Part shown: positions 13,031-23,689 of the stretch, piece after piece
Layout: every line of letters begins with the position of its first letter
How positions within the stretch are numbered: the stretch's first letter is position 1
DNA from: Agmasoma carcini (nom. nud.)
Taxonomy: Eukaryota > Microsporidia > Thelohaniidae
Reading direction: 5' to 3'
Length of the DNA stretch: 64,000 nt
Assembly (NCBI GenBank): GCA_029232285.1
Contig: JAOXFI010000003.1
Span: 1-64,000 of the forward strand
The notes under the pieces: model-generated
What the model was told of the DNA's origin: nothing
The model's database searches: none
The model's input: the letters and a program-made list of their open reading frames with translations, nothing else
Made by a program: the position numbers and the translations under genes

Positions 13031-13318
13031 GTTTCTGAATTTGCAAATTATTATTCTCTTAATAATTTTTATTATTTATTTAAATTATAAAGTGTGATCT
13101 TATCAGACAGTGATAATAAAAATATTTATTAAAATTATTGTTCAATTAATCAAAAAATAAGTGTTTAGATGTTTCTGTTTTCACTATTGTTATACTAAAC
13201 AATTAAATTAATATTAAACTTAAACTTAAATATAAAAATTAATTTATTGAAAAGATTAACCAATCAAAAAACAAAACAATATTATTTCTAATGTAAGATG
13301 ATGAAATTTCAAGTGTTC

Positions 13319-13600
13319 TTATTCTCTTATTAATTCATAATAGCTACAAGCTCCAAATAATATACCCATAATCATAATAGGAACCATTAATACTAAAAGA
13401 ACTAAATATAAATTATTTTGAGCATCATAAGCAGCTGTAGACATAGTAAAATCACCTGTTAATGTATTAGAAATGGTAGAATTATCTATTGGTGATGCCA
13501 TTATAACTGAATTAAGTAAAATTGCCAACTTAAATTTTATTTCTTTAATTATTGATATTTTATAAATATTAAACTTCTTTTCAAGAAATTTTTCTATCAT
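13319..13600 (-). CDS. Small membrane protein family member, 93 aa (short form)
   Basis: Minus-strand member of the small membrane-protein family. It starts MIEKFLEKKFNIYKISIIKE, close to the leader of the longer members. The leader's hydrophobic end is ILLNSVIMASPIDNST, almost the same as ILLNTVIMASPVYDHT elsewhere. A Ser/Thr-rich segment (SNTLTGDFTMSTAAYDAQ) follows, and then one transmembrane helix (LYLVLLVLMVPIMIMGILFGA). It ends shortly after with YYELIRE, so the second membrane helix of the longer members is absent. The start is preceded on the minus strand by a long T-run then A-run, as in the other members. Copies of the dispersed repeat lie on both sides. Function unknown; the A-S junction could be a signal-peptidase site or the leader could stay as an anchor. 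Confidence 0.7.
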   Translation of the reverse strand: MIEKFLEKKFNIYKISIIKEIKFKLAILLNSVIMASPIDNSTISNTLTGDFTMSTAAYDAQNNLYLVLLVLMVPIMIMGILFGACSYYELIRE

Positions 13601-13929
13601 GTTTTTTTTTAAAAAAATTATTATATTTTTAAAGAATGTGAATTTTAATTAATTAAAAATTGTAATAATATATCAATATATTAAATTAAATATTTATTTT
13701 TATTATGATAATCTATGTTTTCATATTTTATAGAAGTTTAGTCAATCATTAATATCTTTTGATTTCGATGAAAAAAATTAAATATTTGATATTTAATAAT
13801 TATTTATATAAATAAATCAAAATTATAATATAAAATTCAGAATTGAAATAAAAATACAAAATTTAGAATTTAAATATAATTTTTGAATTTCTTCTGTAAC
13901 ACCTACAATAAAATTAAAAATTTTATTTA

Positions 13930-14450
13930 TCAAATATGCTTGCATATACACAAAGTATGAAAAGGGGCAAACGTAAACAGCAAAGTGATAGGTTAAAAGC
14001 ATCTCTAATCATTTTCTTGAAACGAATCTTAAACTATTAATCAACCTAGAAAAGGAGATAATGCAAGTCATCAAGTAAAAGCTCCTAAAACTAAATAATA
14101 AAGTATAGAATATAAAAGGAATAAATCCAGGGATAATGGCCATGCACTTATCGTGCTTTGATAAAAAATTGATTGTCATGCCGTCTTAAACCATTTTGGT
14201 TTGTGAGAGTAAAACTTTAAAGACATCATACTATAGTATATGGTTGTAGCTATACTTAATCCATTATTACGGACACCTACAATCTCTATCATAGGTATCT
14301 CGGAGTAGCTTTTCTCTGCCAATGAAGAAGAGGTGTCTATCAACCGCAATTATACATATAACAACGCCCTCTACTTTAGTCCTTAGAAGGTCCTAACCCG
14401 TTATAGTTCAAATAGCCATTGTTTCCACTTGTAGATCTTGTCCCTTTATA
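13930..14450 (+). repeat. Dispersed repeat of unknown type, copy 3
   Basis: Best-preserved copy in this zone. Landmarks: AAGTAAAAGCTCCTAAAACTAAA, TTGATTGTCATGCCGTCTTAAA, TATATGGTTGTAGCT, CTCTGCCAATGAAGAAGAGG, then GTTATAGTTCAAATAGCCATTG. Same orientation as the other copies. Confidence 0.6.
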
Positions 14451-14454
14451 GATT

Positions 14455-15840
14455 TTAAAATTCTATAAAAGAGGAGTACCCAAAGGTTAAAATTTGTAAA
14501 ATTCTATAATTTATTTTAAACTTGATATGGGTGTTAGACAATGTTCCCTATAAACTTTCAATATTTAATTTTATCTAATTGATATGCTGAAGGTACAGAA
14601 GTAACAAGTTTGAACGATTAAGTAAAAATATTACAATTTTCTGATTACATAGCAATATTTACAACAAGAAAATGACATTATAATGATTCGAATCACTTCT
14701 AATTCTCTTTATATATTATAAATATAAAATTAAACTTTTTTGATATTTAAATTTCTGATAATATTGCTTTAGACATACTTTGAGATAAAACTAGTGTACT
14801 AGATCAACTATTACTAATAGTTGAAACACCTCTTTAATAATAAGTAATAATTTAGCTTTCCAATCCTTCTCTATTTATCAAAAGCTTATAGATTGTCACA
14901 TAAAAGAAAAACACTTCAAAGATAAAATTGGTCTACATTTATTATAAGAAATATATTATATAAAGAATTATTTATAATAAATATCAATAGATTAGAGACA
15001 TTCCACATATATATAAATTATAAAAGTATTAAATATTATTCATATACAAATTTTATATTACGAGTTACATTAAAACCAAAGAAATCACATCATTGGACAG
15101 CATTTTAATGACTTTAAAATTTTTGGTATTTTTATTTAATTCTAAAAATAAAAAAAAGCTTTCAACAATTACTAAAGGCCTGGTAATAAGAAATAAATCA
15201 TCAGAAAACATGTTGAAATGAATAGCTTGTCAATACAAACGAAATGAAGTTCTTTATTTTAAAAAAAATAAACAAATTTATAAATAGAACGATAATGATT
15301 TAGTTGAAGTAATACAACATAGATTCAAGAAAAAACTTGTTTATTTTATAAAAAATATATTAATTATTGAAACAAAGGTGGTCACTTTACAACTAATTCA
15401 CGAAGGAAGAGCTTATATACCCTGAATAAGGAAGCCTCATACAAAAATATTCATAATAATACCTTTATTCTAAACAATTAATCTAACTTAGGATGTAAAG
15501 ATGATATCATTATAATATTTATTTTTATTAAGGTATTGATGGAGTAAGTTTAGTTTTTAACTTACAAACCACGATGAGGTTTAGTAGAATGGATGGTTAA
15601 TTTTAATTTTTATCTTATTTCTTATACAAAATTTCAATACCATCTAAATATATTTTACACAATCACCCAACCGCTTACTGCAAGTGTTAATTTTTTTCAT
15701 AATGTGGTTTTATACAAGAGATTCAAAAATTATTGATCAGAATAATTTTTTTTATCAATAATGAAAATAAATAAATATGGTTAAATATATTATAATTACA
15801 ATGCATAAATTTTAATAAAAATATTTTTCTTTTATATATA
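14455..15840. other. Intergenic, probable transposon debris
   Basis: No gene supported. Frames between about 15,180 and 15,700 have short transposase-flavoured scraps but I could not place catalytic blocks. The last bases (15,815-15,861) hold the T-run/A-run element of the next gene. Confidence 0.35.
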
Positions 15841-15861
15841 ATAATTTAAAAAAAAATTATC

Positions 15862-16287
15862 ATGTTAAAAATTTTTATTGATAAGAAGTTGAATATTGAT
15901 AAAATATCAAATACTAAAGAAATATTGAATAATGATTCATCTTTATATATAATTATCAAAAAATTGATAATATTATTGAAGTCACTTATTTTACTAAATA
16001 CAGTTATAATGGCATCACCAGTATATGATCATACTACTACATTTACAGATGGAATGACTACGCCAGCAGCTACAAATGAGCTTCAAGATATGACTGGTTT
16101 TATTTTTACATTAGTAATGGGATCAGTTGTGTTGATTAGTGCACTTTATGTTATTTATACCATCATTCAACTCATCAAAGAAGGAAATTTTAAGAATTTT
16201 CGTTTTTTTATAATTAGTTTGGTATTCTTTATAACAAGTGCAATATTATATTCTACTCTAATTTACTTTATAAAGGGTATTATATAA
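15862..16287 (+). CDS. Small membrane protein family, member 1, 141 aa
   Basis: Member of a family with three close copies (15,862; 18,075; 20,455) and more distant ones (13,319 minus; 26,106). Residues 1-30 are a polar, Lys/Asn/Ile-rich leader (MLKIFIDKKLNIDKISNTKE). Residues about 31-52 are hydrophobic and end in LLNTVIMA-SPV. Residues about 53-72 are Thr-rich (YDHTTTFTDGMTTPAAT). A transmembrane segment follows at about 75-99, a short basic loop (KEGNFKNFR), and a last transmembrane segment at about 112-138. The start is fixed by the element ending AAAAAATTATC directly before ATG. No known domain recognised. Likely an exported or endomembrane protein with a hairpin of two helices; function unknown. 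The gene sits alone between transposon relics. Confidence 0.8.
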   Translation: MLKIFIDKKLNIDKISNTKEILNNDSSLYIIIKKLIILLKSLILLNTVIMASPVYDHTTTFTDGMTTPAATNELQDMTGFIFTLVMGSVVLISALYVIYTIIQLIKEGNFKNFRFFIISLVFFITSAILYSTLIYFIKGII

Positions 16288-16289
16288 CT

Positions 16290-16800
16290 TTTTTAATAAA
16301 TTATTATTTTATATTTGTAACTATAAATAATGAGATTTATGTTCTTTAGTGAACTGTTGAATTATTTCAATATATATAAGTATCATCATAGTTATTAGTG
16401 TATATTTATATTGGTACTGTTTAGATATTTAATCTTATAAGATATATAAAATAATTATGAGTTCATGTATTTATGATCAATTTTGATCAAATCCAACTAT
16501 ACTATAAGCATACAATGATGTTTATTATGTGTTCAATATTTATAATTTTGACTTTTTTTATTAGTTTAATTCCTTTATACCTTCCAGATATTAAATTTGG
16601 AATTAATTTAGTGTTACACCTCCTATTTTTTATATGTTTTAATATCTGATCATAATCTTTCTATGGTTTGAGTATGTGGATCAACATAGTTAATTGATTA
16701 TTGACTGTGTAGTACAGTTGATTATATCATTTAGATTTGAATATACTCACCATTCCTTTAAAAATATGATTAGGGTTTTTCTTTTAAGATTTATCGGTAA
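16290..16800. other. Intergenic, nothing recognised
   Basis: AT-rich spacer between the membrane-protein gene and the TIR-bounded element. No ORF or motif supported. Confidence 0.4.
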
Positions 16801-16802
16801 TT

Positions 16803-17770
16803 TCACAGAACCCGGGGTAAGAAATATATGTTTTTTTATTTTATAGTATTTTCATTGCAAATTTATAGAAAAATATAAATTTAAAATAAAATAAAATTAT
16901 ATATTATTATTAAAAATAACTTATTTATTATTAAATGAGTTTATTAAAGCTTTAATTCGACTAGACATATTCAATACCTTAAAGTTATATTCAAAAACAA
17001 TATCCTTTATTTTATTTTTAATACACTTTTTGAATATTATTAAAGATTGGCTCTTAATGGTATATGGTCTAAGTGTGTATGAGAGGGTTTCGGAATCAAC
17101 AAAGTGTAATGAATGATCGATTTTTAATGATTAAAATTAATTAAACGATTCTATTATAACCCTTCAGAGAATTCGTTATAATAGTACTATCTTCATCAAC
17201 CCTGGAGAGTATTAAATCTGTAAAGATTTATATAAGTTTCAACCCTACATAATATTTATTTTGCTCTAGACAAATTATTTCAACGACTCATACCCTTTTC
17301 AGATGTTAAAACCCTTCTAACATTATTTTTTCCTGCTAAATAAATGATTTTCATCTATTTCAACAGTCACCCAAATTTTTAAAATTGTTGTCCTGTTCCT
17401 CTGCTTACAATTTATCAAAGACACTAAAATACTTTTTGATAAATACAAAGCGGTATCACCTTGACTTGTTCTGTGACTATATTCTGATATAAATTCTTCT
17501 TAAGAAACCTTTATTTGCTTAAAATGTTCGCAATTGAATAATTGTAAAATATCCGCATTTTCTTTTTTATCGCATTTTAAACAGTGACGTAAGAAGTGGT
17601 TTCTTTTCTTATGAGACTGTAAATTCATTGAGAATTTGCTTTTATGCATCTTTTGCCAAGGAACTTAAAGATATTCTTTGATTTAAAAAAATTAGAAGCT
17701 TATTCTTTAATTTTTTTAATGTATAAATACTATAAAATAAAAATATTTATTACCCCGGTTCTGTGACACT
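16803..17770 (-). mobile_element. TIR-bounded Merlin/ISXO2-like element, transposase decayed
   Basis: Element of about 0.97 kb with visible terminal inverted repeats. The left end reads TCACAGAACCCGGGGTAA and continues to a TTTTATAGTATTT block. The right end, read on the complement, gives TCACAGAACCGGGGTAATAA and the same TTTTATAGTATTT block. Inside, the minus strand carries scraps of a DDE transposase: a CLKCDKKEN zinc piece near 17,570, VTVEIDENHLF (first catalytic block) near 17,360, FVDSETLSYTLRP (the NFVDPxTGxHT region) near 17,070, and a short tail MSSRIKALINSFN near 16,950. Several stops and frame shifts; not functional. Confidence 0.8.
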
Positions 17771-18054
17771 ACTGATCTATCAAATATCTGAATTCTTTTG
17801 ATTTATAGAAAATTCTAAAAATCGATTGACCTATATAATATTAAATTAATATATTTAATAACTGTTATTTAGAAATAAATATTTTCTGTATACATATATG
17901 AGGGTATTATAAATCTATTCGTTCTTAGATAAAAAATTTATTTATTTCCCGCCATTTTTATATCTCACCAACTATTAAACTACAATTTTCCCTTCCAAAT
18001 AATAAATTTATTTTAATCTAATTTTTTAAATTTTAATTATTTTTTTATATATAA

Positions 18055-18074
18055 TAATTCTTAAAAAAATTATC
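18055..18074 (+). promoter_or_regulatory. AAATTT-type start element of the small membrane protein gene
   Basis: The sequence AATTCTTAAAAAAATTATC ends exactly at the ATG. Near-identical elements precede the sister genes at 15,862, 20,455 and 26,106. Such AAATTT-like signals directly at the start codon, with almost no 5' leader, are known from microsporidian genomes; the role in transcription start is inferred. Confidence 0.55.
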
Positions 18075-18503
18075 ATGTTAAAAATTTTTATTAATAAGAA
18101 GTTGAATATTGATAAAATATCAAATACTAAAGGAATATTGAATAATGATTCATCTTTATATATAATTATTAAAAAATTGATAATATTATTGAAGTTACCT
18201 ATTTTACTTAATACAGTTATAATGGCATCACCAGTATATGATCATACTATTACTACATTTACAGATGAAATGACTACGCCAGCAGCTACAAATGAGCTTC
18301 AAAATAAGGTTTATTTACTTCTTATAGTATTAATGGGCTCAGTTGTGTTGATTAGTGCACTTTATGTTATTTCATACATCATTCAACTCATCAAAGAAAG
18401 AAATTATAAAAATTATCGTTTTTTTATAATTAGTTTGGCATCCTTTATAACGTGTGCAATATTATATTCTACTCTAATTTATTTTATAAAGGATATTATA
18501 TAA
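18075..18503 (+). CDS. Small membrane protein family, member 2, 142 aa
   Basis: Close paralogue of the 15,862 and 20,455 genes. The leader differs by only a few residues (MLKIFINKKLNIDKISNTKG), and the ILLNTVIMA-SPVYDHT junction is unchanged. The Thr-rich segment has a small insertion (TITTFTDEMTTPAAT). Two membrane segments follow at about residues 77-100 and 113-139, separated by a basic loop KERNYKNYR. Ten or so differences from the 15,862 protein cluster at the start of the first membrane helix and in the loop. The gene lies in the left copy of a tandem segmental duplication. Function unknown; probably inserted in a membrane after export into the secretory pathway. Confidence 0.8.
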   Translation: MLKIFINKKLNIDKISNTKGILNNDSSLYIIIKKLIILLKLPILLNTVIMASPVYDHTITTFTDEMTTPAATNELQNKVYLLLIVLMGSVVLISALYVISYIIQLIKERNYKNYRFFIISLASFITCAILYSTLIYFIKDII

Positions 18504-19036
18504 CTTTTTAAATAAATTAATATTTTATCATTTGTAGATTATAAAAATGATATTTGTGTTCAATTGATGAAAAAAATAATCATATTTTAGTTCTGATCTC
18601 ATTTATATATTTTTATTAAACAAAAATAAACATAATTTAATAATTTCAACTTATATATTATACTCATAAGTTTCTATTGACCTATTTTTACTTTTTTATA
18701 GTAATTGATAAATGGTAAAATCTATAGTAAAAAACATATACTTAGAGCTAGATTTCTTATAATTTTTGTGCTTTGGTAAATATAAATTGTATTAGATAAA
18801 TCATAATTGAATAAGTAAAAAATTATTAATTTAGAAGGTGGTAGTGATCAAAAATTATTACCTAGGTCCTTAGACCCAGACTTAGACAGTATTTTCTCTT
18901 GAAAGTTGATTATAATGATCCATATTTGTTAGAAAAGTGGTGTGCTTTTCTAATGTCAATTTAATTGTACTGTATCTTTTTATTATAATTGATTAAATGA
19001 AAATTTAGCTATTTTTATATGTGAAATATAACATAC

Positions 19037-20087
19037 TTGGTACTCCTGTATAGAACACCGGTATTTTTTACAAATTTTACCAGAGTTCTATACTATACAA
19101 GAAGCACATGTTTCAGCCCATGGAGCTAGGAGATGGGATCTTGACATTAATAAATGAATTAATTGATTGTGAAAGAACTTTTTTATTTTCAAAATTATTA
19201 GTAAAAGTCAATATGTCTGTCGAGAAATGTATTGTTTGGGAGAGTGTAAGACGTTAAAGTCTAAAAAAATCACTTAATGGTATGGTATTAATATGCTATA
19301 TATGTCTTAAAGAATATAAGATAAATGAATATTTTAACATCAATTTCCCAAGAATAAAAATTTCAACAAAATTATATTGACCGTATATTTATAAGCATAT
19401 AAAACACCAAATTAGTCAGCTGTTGCGCAATTAAACATAAACGAAAAAAAACTTATATAAAACTTTAATTTGTTTTTATTGAAGCAATTAGTGATATTGT
19501 TAAACAGAAAGATAAAATTAGAGAAATTAAGAGGTTAATAAAAATCTTTGAAACAGCATGCTGCCGTAGAAAGCTTATTTTTAATCCCACAACTATAAAG
19601 ACTGAAATACGAAGTGCTAAATAGATTATTGGTGCAATATATGAAATCACAAAAGAAATAAGACCTGAGATTTTAACAGAAAGATCAATTGAGATTTTTA
19701 AAATGTTATAAAAAATAATATAATAAATGGCACCTTGATCAAAACGGATGGTTTATATCTTATCCCGCAACTGTTGAAAACTCTATTTGTCGACATGGTA
19801 TAATTAACCAAAATAAGTGTTTTAGGAACGAGAGAGGAGAACATACAAATATTATAGAAAGTGTATGGTCGGGTTTTAAGATTGAACTATAATCAAGAAG
19901 AAGTGTGTTGTATGACAATCTAAGTAATTTTGTATAAAATATGAATTGATGAATATCGTGAGGGATAAAAATCAATCTTATTGTGATAAGTTATTTTTGA
20001 AAATTTTTAAAAAGGTTTTATAATTATTTCTATAATAAAAAATGATATAATTTTACAGAAGTTTTATACAAGTGTCTTAAATATTTA
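19037..20087 (+). mobile_element. Merlin/ISXO2-like element, copy B, decayed, at a duplication junction
   Basis: Left end near 19,040 reads GGTACTCCTGTATAGAACACCGGTA. The right end near 20,055-20,080, read on the complement, gives an imperfect match (GACACTTGTATAAAACTTCTGTAA). The transposase fragments match copy A (11,395-12,390): an N-terminal zinc-like piece near 19,290, then CCRRKLIFNPTTIKTEIRSAK from about 19,560 (Lys and other changes by frame), then a SYPATVENSICRHGIINQNK-like block at about 19,760-19,815, and a C-terminal helix at about 19,860-19,960. Stops and frame shifts occur throughout. The element fills exactly the space between the two copies of the segmental duplication. Confidence 0.78.
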
Positions 20088-20454
20088 TTACCTTGGGTTC
20101 TGTGGCACTACCAATTTATCAAATATCTGAATTTTTTTGATTTATAGTAAATTCTAAAAATCGATTGGCCTATATAATATTTATAAATGTATCTAATAAT
20201 TGCTATTTAGAAATAAATGTTTTCTGTATACATATATGAAGGTATTATAAATCTATTCGTTCTTAGATAAAAAATTTTATTAACTTTCCCGCCATTTTTA
20301 TATATTTTTTATAAAAATTTTCAAAATTTTTATATCTCACCAACTATTAAACTACAATTTTTTCCTTCCAAATAATAAATAATAAATTGATTTTAATCTA
20401 ATTTTTTTAATTTTTAATTATTTTTTATATATAATAATTTTTAAAAAAATTATC

Positions 20455-20880
20455 ATGTTAAAATTTTTTATTAATAAGAAGTTGAATATTGATAAAATAT
20501 CAAATACTAAAGAAATATTAAATAATGATTCATCTTTATATATAATTATCAAAAAATTGATAATATTATTAAAGTTACCTATTTTACTTAATACAGTTAT
20601 AATGGCATCACCAGTATATGATCATACTACTACATTTACAGATGGAATGACTACGCCAGCAGCTACAAATGAGCTTGAAAATAAGGTTTGTTTTCTTCTT
20701 TTAATAATAATGTGTCCTGTTTTGTTGATTAGTGCATTTTATGTTATTTATAGCATCATTAAACTCATCAAAGAAAGAAATTATAAAAATTTTTGTGTTA
20801 TTATATCAAGTTTTATATTCTTTACAATAAGTTTAACAATTTTTTGTACTTTAATTGCTGTTATGTATGGTATTATATAA
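20455..20880 (+). CDS. Small membrane protein family, member 3, 141 aa
   Basis: Paralogue of the genes at 15,862 and 18,075. The leader and ILLNTVIMA-SPVYDHTTTFTDG segment are almost identical to theirs, but the C-terminal half has diverged much more: the first membrane helix reads CFLLLIIMCPVLLISAFYVI, and the last runs VIISSFIFFTISLTIFCTLI and then AVMYGII. The contrast between a constant leader and a changing membrane half is visible at the DNA level as well. It starts at the AAAAAAATTATC-ATG element. Within the right copy of the segmental duplication. No known domain; function unknown. Confidence 0.8.
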   Translation: MLKFFINKKLNIDKISNTKEILNNDSSLYIIIKKLIILLKLPILLNTVIMASPVYDHTTTFTDGMTTPAATNELENKVCFLLLIIMCPVLLISAFYVIYSIIKLIKERNYKNFCVIISSFIFFTISLTIFCTLIAVMYGII

Positions 20881-21093
20881 CTTTTTAAATAAATTAATAT
20901 TTTATAATTTGTATATTATAAAAATGAGATTTGTGTTCAATTGATGAAAAAATAATCATATTTCAGTTCTGATCTCGTTTATATATTTTTATTAAACAAA
21001 AATAATCATAATTTGAACCTATGTATTATATTCATAAGTTTTTATTGACCTATTTTTACTTTTTTTATAGTAATTGATAAATGGTAAAAAACA

Positions 21094-21267
21094 TATACTT
21101 AGAGCTAGATCTCTTATAATTATTGTGTTTTGGTAAATATAAATTGTATTAGATAAATCATAATTTACTAAGTAAAAACCTATACTTAGAGCTAGATCTC
21201 TTATAATTATTGTGCTTTGGTAAATATAAATTGTATTAGATAAATCATAATTTAATAAATAAAGGTT
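21094..21267 (+). repeat. Two-copy tandem repeat, about 87 bp unit
   Basis: A block starting TATACTTAGAGCTAGATCTC and running through TTGTATTAGATAAATCATAA occurs twice in a row, at about 21,094 and 21,181. The left copy of the segmental duplication has it only once (near 18,738), so this is a recent, local duplication. Confidence 0.75.
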
Positions 21268-21779
21268 TATTAATTTAGAAGGTGGTAGTGATCAAAAATT
21301 ATTACCTAGGTCCTTATACCAGGGCTTGGACAGTTTCTTCCCTTGACGGTTGATTATAATGATCCATATTTGTTAGAAAAGTAGTGTGCTTTTCTAATAT
21401 CAATTTAATTGTACCGTTTCTTTTTTATTATAATTGATTAAATGAAAATTTCGTTATTTTTATATGTGAAATATAACATATTTTCTATTAATATTTTGTT
21501 GTTGAAATCAAGTTTTATTTTTTAGTGATAATATAGTAGATGTTGTATATACTGCATGCTAGAGATCATAAATAGAATATTCTATAAAAGTGACCCTTTT
21601 TTAATCATTTTTATTATAGTTGATGGATCTTATAGTGAAACACAGAGCATTGGTTATTGAAAAATTCTTCATTTTTTTACATTTCCTATAAGAAGATCGA
21701 AATTAATTATTTATCTACAGAAAATATGAAATCTGATAATCGTATAAAAATTCTAACATATTTCAAAGAAATATATGGC

Positions 21780-22060
21780 AGTCATACACTTATTTGCCTG
21801 TGATAAAATAATAGTAAAAGTAGAATATCATGCTATCCTAGATTGTGATAGTAAAAATTTAAAGACATATAACATAAGGCGTGGTTATAGCTTTAATTAG
21901 TGGCACTTTGCCTGGCAATGAAAAAGGGTATTTATCTATTGACTGTAAAATAATATTACAGAATTATCAAGATTACATCAGCATTAGCCTTTACAGGCTT
22001 CAATATGTTATAATTTAATTTTCCATTTTTTATAATTTCACCAATCTACACCTAGAAGAG
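21780..22060 (+). repeat. Dispersed repeat of unknown type, partial copy 4
   Basis: Truncated copy of the 8620-9060 repeat: CTTATTTGCCTGTGATAAAA, ATCATGCTATCCTAG, GGCGTGGTTATAGCTTTAAT, TTGCCTGGCAATGAAAAAGG, then GGCTTCAATATGTTATAA. The first half of the unit is missing. Confidence 0.5.
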
Positions 22061-22449
22061 GTTCGAATGAATTTCTGAGCCTAGTTAGTGAATTTATATT
22101 TAGATAAATATTTTCAAAAGTAGTTAGTACATTTTACATATTTGATATATTCTTAGAGTTAATGTGAATATTTGATAATTTCAAAAAAAAATTATAAAAT
22201 TATAGTAATATTTGATTTCAAAAATCTATATCGATTGAAGAAACGATTGAATTCTGTCGCGAGGTTGGGTTATTAAGAAGATATTTATGTTCTGTTCTGA
22301 GATCTGAGAAATTGTTGCTATGTAATCGTGTTTTAATAAATTTTAGATATGAAGTAGAATATAAACGATATTATATTTTAATAAAAAAGTTGAAAATTTA
22401 TTATATAATTGTGTATTATCTCTTTTAAATATTAATTTGAATTGTTTTT

Positions 22450-23310
22450 TAAATACTATTATTAGCAGTGAAGAAAAAGCTATAGAATTTCTTAAAGAAC
22501 ATAGTATATTAAATGATATCGATAATATACAAACCTTTAATCGTTACGGAACAGGATTAAAAGAAGCGAAGAGAGGAAATACGAAATGTAATTAATACAT
22601 TTAGATGTAGAAATAATTGTTGACAAACATATTGTTCCATGATTATTAGAATAGAAAATTTTAATCTTTTATATATAAATGCGGGTTTGAAAACGAAATT
22701 TAACATTTGAGATATACTGGTGTTTGTGTTCTATTTTACAATGAAAATGTCATATAAAATGGTACATAATTAACCAGGCAATGTATTGATACTATTTGCA
22801 AATGGTTCGAGTTTTTTAGGAAATTATGTCTAGAAATCATATCGGTATTACATCAGTATAAAATGATGAAAACAATAGAACAACCAGTTCAAATAGATGA
22901 ATATAAGCTTTTGGGTGTAATAAATCTAACAGAGGTGGAATGTTAAGAGAGGATGAAAGAATTTTGATTGTTGATAATGAAGCCAGGGTTGAAAACAATA
23001 GAATTCATGGGAATAGAGTAGATGGACCGTGGGGTTTTAATTGTATAAAAGGTGAGGATGTAATATATTTATATGTTGAAAACGAAATAGATCGACCTTA
23101 ACCCTCTATTATTAAAAGAGATGTTGAGGATAAGTCAATTATATTTTTGGATAAATGGCCCGCATATTCGAATCTATCATATCTGGGTTATGTTAATTAT
23201 ACAGTAAATTATCAATAGAATTTTATAAACCCTTAACTGGAACACATACCCAAAATATTGAGAGATCATAGTTGGACGCAAAGGTTAAAAATTGAAAACG
23301 ATGTTACCAC
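22450..23310 (+). mobile_element. Merlin/ISXO2-like transposase relic (nearly full length)
   Basis: Most complete transposase relic in the window, plus strand. The N-terminus near 22,465 reads SEEKAIEFLKEHSIL. A decayed zinc region follows at about 22,540. First catalytic block VQIDEYKLLG at about 22,885, then an Arg/Glu-rich stretch. The strand DGPWGFNCIKG lies near 23,020. Then VENEIDRP, the second catalytic block IFLDKWPAYSNLSYLGYVNY at about 23,140-23,200, and PLTGTHTQNIERS (the third, HT-xx-IE block) at about 23,230-23,270. Internal stops and at least two frame shifts show it is dead. Confidence 0.8.
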
Positions 23311-23689
23311 GTACCTTTCAATCACATTTAGATTTTTTGTTGGAAAGATATAAGAGAACACGAAAGAATATATTCACAGCTTTTCTACATGATATAAAAT
23401 CAATAAGATTTTTTATTTTTTTATTTTTTCAGATCGCAAAACAGAACAATACCGAAATTTAAATTCTGAAGGGTGTAGAACTGTTTTTGAATATATCAAA
23501 TGTAAAAGAAATATTAACATAATTATTTTAAATGCAACATATCTTAGAAATATGTTTCTATAAGAAAATATTATTTAATCATTAAAACAACAAAAATGTG
23601 GTTATTGTGAATTTCTCTATTAAAAACTAAAAATAACTTAATATATAAAATAAACCCGTTTTTTTATTCAAGTCAGATTATTCTTAGAA

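Larger units (their letters stand above)
17750..19036 (+). repeat. Segmental duplication, left copy
   Basis: This block, containing the membrane-protein gene at 18,075-18,503, is closely similar to 20,088-21,483. It begins in the right terminal repeat of the 16,803-17,770 element (GGTTCTGTGACACTAC) and runs through about 300 bp of upstream sequence, the gene, and about 530 bp of downstream sequence to TGTGAAATATAACATA. The shared flanks show the whole gene-plus-regulatory block was duplicated, not just the coding part. Confidence 0.8.
20088..21483 (+). repeat. Segmental duplication, right copy
   Basis: Right copy of the block at 17,750-19,036, again starting with the transposon-end sequence (ACCTTGGGTTCTGTGGCACTAC) and finishing at TGTGAAATATAACATA. 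It holds the membrane-protein gene 20,455-20,880. It contains an extra internal tandem duplication of about 87 bp (21,094-21,265). Confidence 0.8.
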
